This document shows positions 13,050-16,860 of a DNA stretch of 16,860 bases, piece by piece (the stretch's first letter is position 1; each line of letters begins with the position of its first letter). Source of the DNA: an uncultured Roseburia sp. (GTDB taxonomy: Bacteria; Bacillota; Clostridia; Lachnospirales; Lachnospiraceae). A program made the position numbers and the translations under genes. Below the pieces are notes generated by a model. It made no database searches. It had not been told where the DNA came from and saw only the letters and a program-made list of their open reading frames with translations. The stretch spans positions 1 through 16,860 of the forward strand of contig CANODN010000013.1 in NCBI GenBank assembly GCA_947564765.1, read 5' to 3'.

Positions 13050-14450
13050 ATGATAAAAAAAGTTGCAGCATATATCAAACAGCACCATATGATATCGGAG
13101 GGAATGCATGTATGCGTCGGCATTTCCGGAGGAGCCGATTCTGTCTGCCTGTTTCTGGTTCTGAACCGGCTGCAAGAATCCATGGGATTTTCCATGTCTG
13201 CTGTGCACATTGAGCATGGAATACGGGGAGAGGAAAGTCTTATGGATATGGAATTTGTAAAAAGCCTTGCAGAGGATTTTGGAGTGGAGTTTTCCGCCTA
13301 TTCATATCCGGTAGAGCAGATCGCGCGAAACAGAGGATTTTCCGTGGAAGAAGCGGGCAGGGTTGTCCGCTATGAAGCATTTGAAAAAGAATGTACTCTT
13401 TACGGAGACGGTACAAGAATCGCATTGGCACATCATGCAGATGACAGTGCGGAGACGATGCTGTTTCATTTATGCCGGGGCAGCGGAATAGAAGGGCTTC
13501 GGGGAATCCGTCCGGTAAGAGGGAATGTGATACGCCCGCTGCTTTGCGTGACCAGGAAAGAGATTGAAGCATTTTTAAAACAGGAGGGACAATCCTGGCG
13601 GATGGACGCAACCAATGGGGATATTGCATACAGCAGAAACCGGATAAGAAACCGGGTTATGCCGGAATTACGGCATATCAACGAGCAGTTTACGGCACAT
13701 ATGAACTGTTTGTCTGAGGATGCAGCGGAAATTGCAGATTATCTTTGCGGGGAAGTGCGAAAGATTTTAGCACGGCAGATGACAGAGACGAAGGAGTCAC
13801 GTCTGCGGTTTGACCTGACGGGCTTTTTTGGATATCCGGCGATTCTGCAGAAACGGATCATGATGGAATTGCTTGTTCAGGCAGGCGGCAGAAAAAAGGA
13901 TATTGGCCGAGAACATGTTCAGGCACTGCTGAAACTGGCGGATGGACATACCGGCAGAAAAATATCTCTGCCTTATGGGGTAACCGGAGAAAAAACATAT
14001 GGAGCGCTGCTGCTGTATAAAGAGGAGAAAGAAGACGGTCATAAGGCGGACCCGATTCGGATTCCGCTGACATCTGTTCCGGGAAACATACAGGTTCCTG
14101 CAGGAAAATTTTCATTTCGTCTGCTGGAATTTGTCAAAAAAGATATAGAAATTCCCCAAAATATGTATACGAAATGGTTTGATTATGATAAGATTAAAGA
14201 CAGGCTTTATTTTCGAACCAGGGAACCGGGGGATTATTTTGTGCTGGATGAAACCGGGCACAGAAAGAAATTGAAGGATTACTGGATTGATGAAAAGGTG
14301 CCGGGGTATAAAAGGGGACAGATTTTGCTGCTGGCAGAGGGATCGCATATCCTATGGGCAGTGGGTGGCCGTATCAGTGCGGCTTATAAAGTGACAGGAG
14401 AGACGAAAACAATTTTAGAAGTACAGTTTATGGAGGAAAAACATGAGTGA
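13050..14450 (+). CDS. tilS: tRNA(Ile)-lysidine synthase
   Basis: A 466-residue cytoplasmic PP-loop ATPase that attaches lysine to C34 of the tRNA-Ile CAU anticodon, changing its charging from Met to Ile and its reading to AUA. The pyrophosphatase loop is SGGADS (26-31). The family motif around AHHADDSAETMLFHLCRGSG and the RNRIRNRVMPEL segment follow. The C-terminal TilS domain is seen near the end, with FRTREPGDYF and KKLKDYWIDEKVP. The length is close to the B. subtilis enzyme. The ribosome-binding site is weak (AGAG a few bases before ATG, 6 bases after the spoIIE stop), so translation may be coupled to spoIIE. It overlaps hpt by 8 bases. Confidence 0.95.
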   Translation: MIKKVAAYIKQHHMISEGMHVCVGISGGADSVCLFLVLNRLQESMGFSMSAVHIEHGIRGEESLMDMEFVKSLAEDFGVEFSAYSYPVEQIARNRGFSVEEAGRVVRYEAFEKECTLYGDGTRIALAHHADDSAETMLFHLCRGSGIEGLRGIRPVRGNVIRPLLCVTRKEIEAFLKQEGQSWRMDATNGDIAYSRNRIRNRVMPELRHINEQFTAHMNCLSEDAAEIADYLCGEVRKILARQMTETKESRLRFDLTGFFGYPAILQKRIMMELLVQAGGRKKDIGREHVQALLKLADGHTGRKISLPYGVTGEKTYGALLLYKEEKEDGHKADPIRIPLTSVPGNIQVPAGKFSFRLLEFVKKDIEIPQNMYTKWFDYDKIKDRLYFRTREPGDYFVLDETGHRKKLKDYWIDEKVPGYKRGQILLLAEGSHILWAVGGRISAAYKVTGETKTILEVQFMEEKHE

Positions 14451-14967
14451 GACAGTTCGGGTATTGTTATCAGAGGAAGAAGTAGACAAAAGGATTGCAG
14501 AAATTGCAGCAAGCATCAATGAAGATTATAAAGGAGAGCAGATACATTTGATCTGTGTTTTAAAGGGAGGTATCTTTTTTACCTGTGAACTTTCAAAGCG
14601 TTTGAATGTACCGGTTTCTATGGATTTTATGTCTGTTACCAGCTATGGGGCAGCGACAAAATCCAGCGGGGTAGTGAAGATCATCAAGGATCTGGATGAA
14701 GCGATTGAGGGCAAGAATGTGCTTGTTGTTGAGGATATCATTGATTCCGGAAGAACGTTAAGCTATCTGTTGGAGAATTTGCGGAACCGGAATCCGAAGA
14801 GCCTTAAGCTCTGCACATTATTAGATAAACCGGACAGGCGTGTAGTAGAGGTTGATGTGGATTATACCTGCTTTGAAATACCGGATGAGTTCGTTGTAGG
14901 CTACGGACTGGACTATGCGCAGAAATACCGGAATCTGCCGTATATCGGCGTGGTGGAATTAGACTGA
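14443..14967 (+). CDS. hpt: Hypoxanthine (guanine) phosphoribosyltransferase
   Basis: A 174-residue cytoplasmic purine-salvage enzyme that converts hypoxanthine or guanine with PRPP to IMP or GMP. The PRPP-binding signature VVEDIIDSGRTLSYL is centred on Glu97-Asp98 and Asp101 to Thr105. The upstream LKGGIFF loop, SYGAATKSSG flexible loop and C-terminal VGYGLDYAQKYRNLPYIGV are all typical of bacterial HPRT. GGAGG at 14432-14436 inside the end of tilS is 6 bases before ATG. In B. subtilis TilS and HprT act together on ftsH expression; the same tight tilS-hpt-ftsH order here leaves that possible, but nothing in the sequence shows it. Confidence 0.95.
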   Translation: MSETVRVLLSEEEVDKRIAEIAASINEDYKGEQIHLICVLKGGIFFTCELSKRLNVPVSMDFMSVTSYGAATKSSGVVKIIKDLDEAIEGKNVLVVEDIIDSGRTLSYLLENLRNRNPKSLKLCTLLDKPDRRVVEVDVDYTCFEIPDEFVVGYGLDYAQKYRNLPYIGVVELD

Positions 14968-14989
14968 TGAAGTAAAAGGAGGTTGCCAG

Positions 14990-16807
14990 TTGAAAAAACA
15001 TAGTTACAGAGGATTTGGGTTTTATGCGGCGCTTGTTGTCGTGGTGGTGATTGTCTGGCTGATGTTGGACGCGAGGGGAGATGCAGCCGCTGCATATACG
15101 ATGACGGAATTCCAGGCCGCACTGGATCAGGGAGATGTGATATATGTAGAAATCGAGCAGAACCGTGAGATTCCTACGGGTATTTTGAATATTCATTTGA
15201 CAGAGGAAGGCCCGAAGGAACTGTTTGTATCCGATGTCAATGAGATACAGGATATGTTTCGGGAAAGACAGTTTTCGAATTATTACATGAAAGATGTGCC
15301 TCCGGAGAGCTGGACGTTAAATCTGCTTCCGCTGCTTATTGTTCTGGCTGCCATGTTTATTTTGTTTATGATTATGAGTAATCAGGCGGCGGCAGGCAGC
15401 GGCGGTGTTAAGATGATGAATTTCGGCAAAAGCCGTGCCAGAATGGTAACGGTCAAAGATAATCTGATGAATTTTGCCGGTGTCGCAGGTCTTAAGGAAG
15501 AAAAAGAAGAATTGGAAGAGCTGGTGGATTTTCTGGAATCCCCACGGAAATACATTCGTCTGGGAGCAAGAATCCCGAAAGGAATTCTTCTGGTGGGACC
15601 TCCTGGAACAGGAAAGACTTTACTGGCAAAAGCAGTTGCCGGAGAAGCAGGAGTACCATTTTTTAGTATTTCCGGTTCTGATTTTGTTGAAATGTTTGTA
15701 GGCGTGGGTGCTTCCCGTGTCAGAGACCTTTTCGAAGAAGCCAAGAAAAATTCACCCTGTATCGTGTTTATCGATGAGATTGACGCTGTGGCCAGACGAA
15801 GAGGAACCGGTATGGGCGGCGGTCATGACGAACGGGAGCAGACATTGAATCAGATGCTGGTAGAAATGGACGGTTTCGGCGTCAACGAAGGAATTATCGT
15901 TATGGCAGCTACGAACCGTGTAGATATTCTGGACCCGGCGATTATGCGTCCGGGAAGATTTGACCGCAAGATTCATGTAGGCAGACCGGATATCGGAGGC
16001 CGGGAAGAGATTTTAAATGTGCATGCCAGGAATAAGCCTCTGGGAGATGATGTGGATTTAAAACAGATTGCCCAGACGACAGCCGGATTTACAGGAGCAG
16101 ATCTGGAGAATCTGTTAAATGAAGCGGCGATCAATGCCGCAAAAGCAGACCGGGCTTATATTATGCAAAACGATATCCGCCAGTCATTTGTAAAGGTGGG
16201 GATCGGTGCAGAGAAAAAGAGCCGTATCATTACCGAGAAGGAAAAGCGGATTACGGCTTTTCACGAAGCAGGTCATGCAATCCTGTTTCATGTGCTGCCG
16301 GATGTGGGGCCGGTAGATACGGTGTCTATTATTCCCACCGGGTCAGGTGCGGCAGGTTATACCATGCCGTTAAGTGAAGAGGATAAGATGTTTAATACAA
16401 AAGGCCGTATGCTGCAGGAAATCGTAGTGGATCTTGGCGGACGCGTGGCAGAAGAAATGATATTTGACGATATCACAACCGGGGCTTCTCAGGATATTAA
16501 GCAGGCGACGCAGCTTGCCAAAGCTATGGTGACCAAATATGGAATGTCAGAAAACGTAGGGCTGATCAATTATGACAGTGATGATGATGAAGTGTTTATC
16601 GGCCGGGATCTGGCCCATACAAGAGGCTACAGTGAGGGCGTTGCCACCCGGATTGACGAAGAAGTGAAACGGATCATTGATGAGTGCTATGAAAAGGCAA
16701 GGAAGATTATACACGAACACGAAACGGTTTTAAATAAGTGTGCGGATCTTTTATTAGAGAAGGAAAAAATTAACCGAGAGGAGTTTGAGGGACTGTTTCA
16801 GTCATAA
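14990..16807 (+). CDS. ftsH: ATP-dependent zinc metalloprotease FtsH
   Basis: A 605-residue membrane AAA+ protease that forms hexamers and degrades membrane and regulatory proteins. There are two membrane segments, at about 9-27 and 108-130, enclosing a short external domain. The AAA domain has Walker A GPPGTGKT (203-210), Walker B IVFIDEID, and the second region of homology MAATNRVDILDPAIMRPGRFDRK. The peptidase domain has HEAGH (425-429) with Glu426 catalytic, and Asp502 in GASQDIKQAT as the third zinc ligand. The start is TTG at 14990, with AAAGGAGG 7 bases upstream; no in-frame ATG lies nearby. It sits 22 bases after hpt. The C-terminus is short, without the long charged tail of some homologues. 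Confidence 0.97.
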   Translation: MKKHSYRGFGFYAALVVVVVIVWLMLDARGDAAAAYTMTEFQAALDQGDVIYVEIEQNREIPTGILNIHLTEEGPKELFVSDVNEIQDMFRERQFSNYYMKDVPPESWTLNLLPLLIVLAAMFILFMIMSNQAAAGSGGVKMMNFGKSRARMVTVKDNLMNFAGVAGLKEEKEELEELVDFLESPRKYIRLGARIPKGILLVGPPGTGKTLLAKAVAGEAGVPFFSISGSDFVEMFVGVGASRVRDLFEEAKKNSPCIVFIDEIDAVARRRGTGMGGGHDEREQTLNQMLVEMDGFGVNEGIIVMAATNRVDILDPAIMRPGRFDRKIHVGRPDIGGREEILNVHARNKPLGDDVDLKQIAQTTAGFTGADLENLLNEAAINAAKADRAYIMQNDIRQSFVKVGIGAEKKSRIITEKEKRITAFHEAGHAILFHVLPDVGPVDTVSIIPTGSGAAGYTMPLSEEDKMFNTKGRMLQEIVVDLGGRVAEEMIFDDITTGASQDIKQATQLAKAMVTKYGMSENVGLINYDSDDDEVFIGRDLAHTRGYSEGVATRIDEEVKRIIDECYEKARKIIHEHETVLNKCADLLLEKEKINREEFEGLFQS

Positions 16808-16860
16808 GAACCGATTGGAATTGTACATTGTGCACAAAAACAAAGATCAATTTTTGTGAA
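16808..16860 (+). promoter_or_regulatory. Intergenic end of window with two overlapping inverted repeats
   Basis: TTGTGCACAA (16828-16837) is a perfect 10-base palindrome. CACAAAAA (16833-16840) pairs with TTTTTGTG (16851-16858) around a 10-base loop. There is no GC-rich stem or trailing T run in the visible part, so this is not a clear ftsH terminator; it may be control sequence for a gene beyond the window. Confidence 0.35.

Overview
The window reads as chromosomal core sequence from a spore-forming, low-to-moderate-GC Firmicute, most likely a Lachnospiraceae / Clostridium cluster XIVa gut-type anaerobe. The evidence is the sporulation genes (a CotS-family coat gene, yabP, yabQ, spoIIE), strong Shine-Dalgarno sequences, sigma-A-type promoters, a zinc-cysteine ProRS of the short archaeal/eukaryote-like type, and a gene order rqcP-yabP-yabQ-divIC-spoIIE-tilS-hpt-ftsH that closely follows the Bacillus subtilis yabO-to-ftsH region. 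Genus assignment is inference. I see no insertion sequence, CRISPR array, rRNA or tRNA, and no gene-free stretch longer than 300 bases.

Layout. (1) 1-779: the 3' end of a hisC-like aminotransferase gene, a small COG2426 membrane protein and a terminator. (2) 798-1838, minus strand: an orphan ABC-type lipoprotein binding protein (NMT1/SsuA/THI5-like) with a probable TTG start, convergent with the previous unit and divergent from proS. (3) 1930-5956: a consensus sigma-A promoter, proS, cca (CCA-adding enzyme with HD domain), and a CotS-family kinase-fold protein whose likely GTG start lies 117 bases inside the longest open frame. (4) 5879-9120: an extended -10 promoter inside the end of the cotS-like gene, followed by a perfect palindrome, a PEGA-domain lipoprotein with an Asn-rich tail, and a phosphoglucomutase/phosphomannomutase. 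(5) 9136-9563: a monocistronic HU gene with its own promoter and terminator. (6) 9600-11073: rqcP (yabO), yabP, yabQ, divIC and a strong terminator. (7) 11073-16807: spoIIE, tilS, hpt and ftsH, behind a promoter with a 21-base spacer.

How the genes work together. Sections 6 and 7 mix housekeeping genes (ribosome-associated quality control, cell division, tRNA-Ile modification, purine salvage, membrane proteolysis) with sporulation genes (YabP/YabQ in the mother-cell coat/cortex programme, SpoIIE at the polar septum as the phosphatase that activates sigma-F). Most of the interest lies in how the two kinds of gene are separated by control signals. The spoIIE promoter has TTGACA and TATAAT hexamers 21 bases apart, the unusual geometry known for the Spo0A-activated spoIIE promoter of B. 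subtilis, with nearby Spo0A-box-like sites. The 142-base gap upstream of yabP holds a sigma-E-like promoter, a perfect match to the SpoIIID consensus, three GCCAAA repeats, potential pseudoknot pairings, and an 8-base perfect complement to the yabP Shine-Dalgarno region placed upstream of the predicted transcription start. This suggests, as a hypothesis, that yabP is translationally silenced on read-through transcripts but free on its own sporulation transcript.

The protein-coding content is conventional for this lineage. No new multi-gene system is evident; the candidates for new biology are regulatory.
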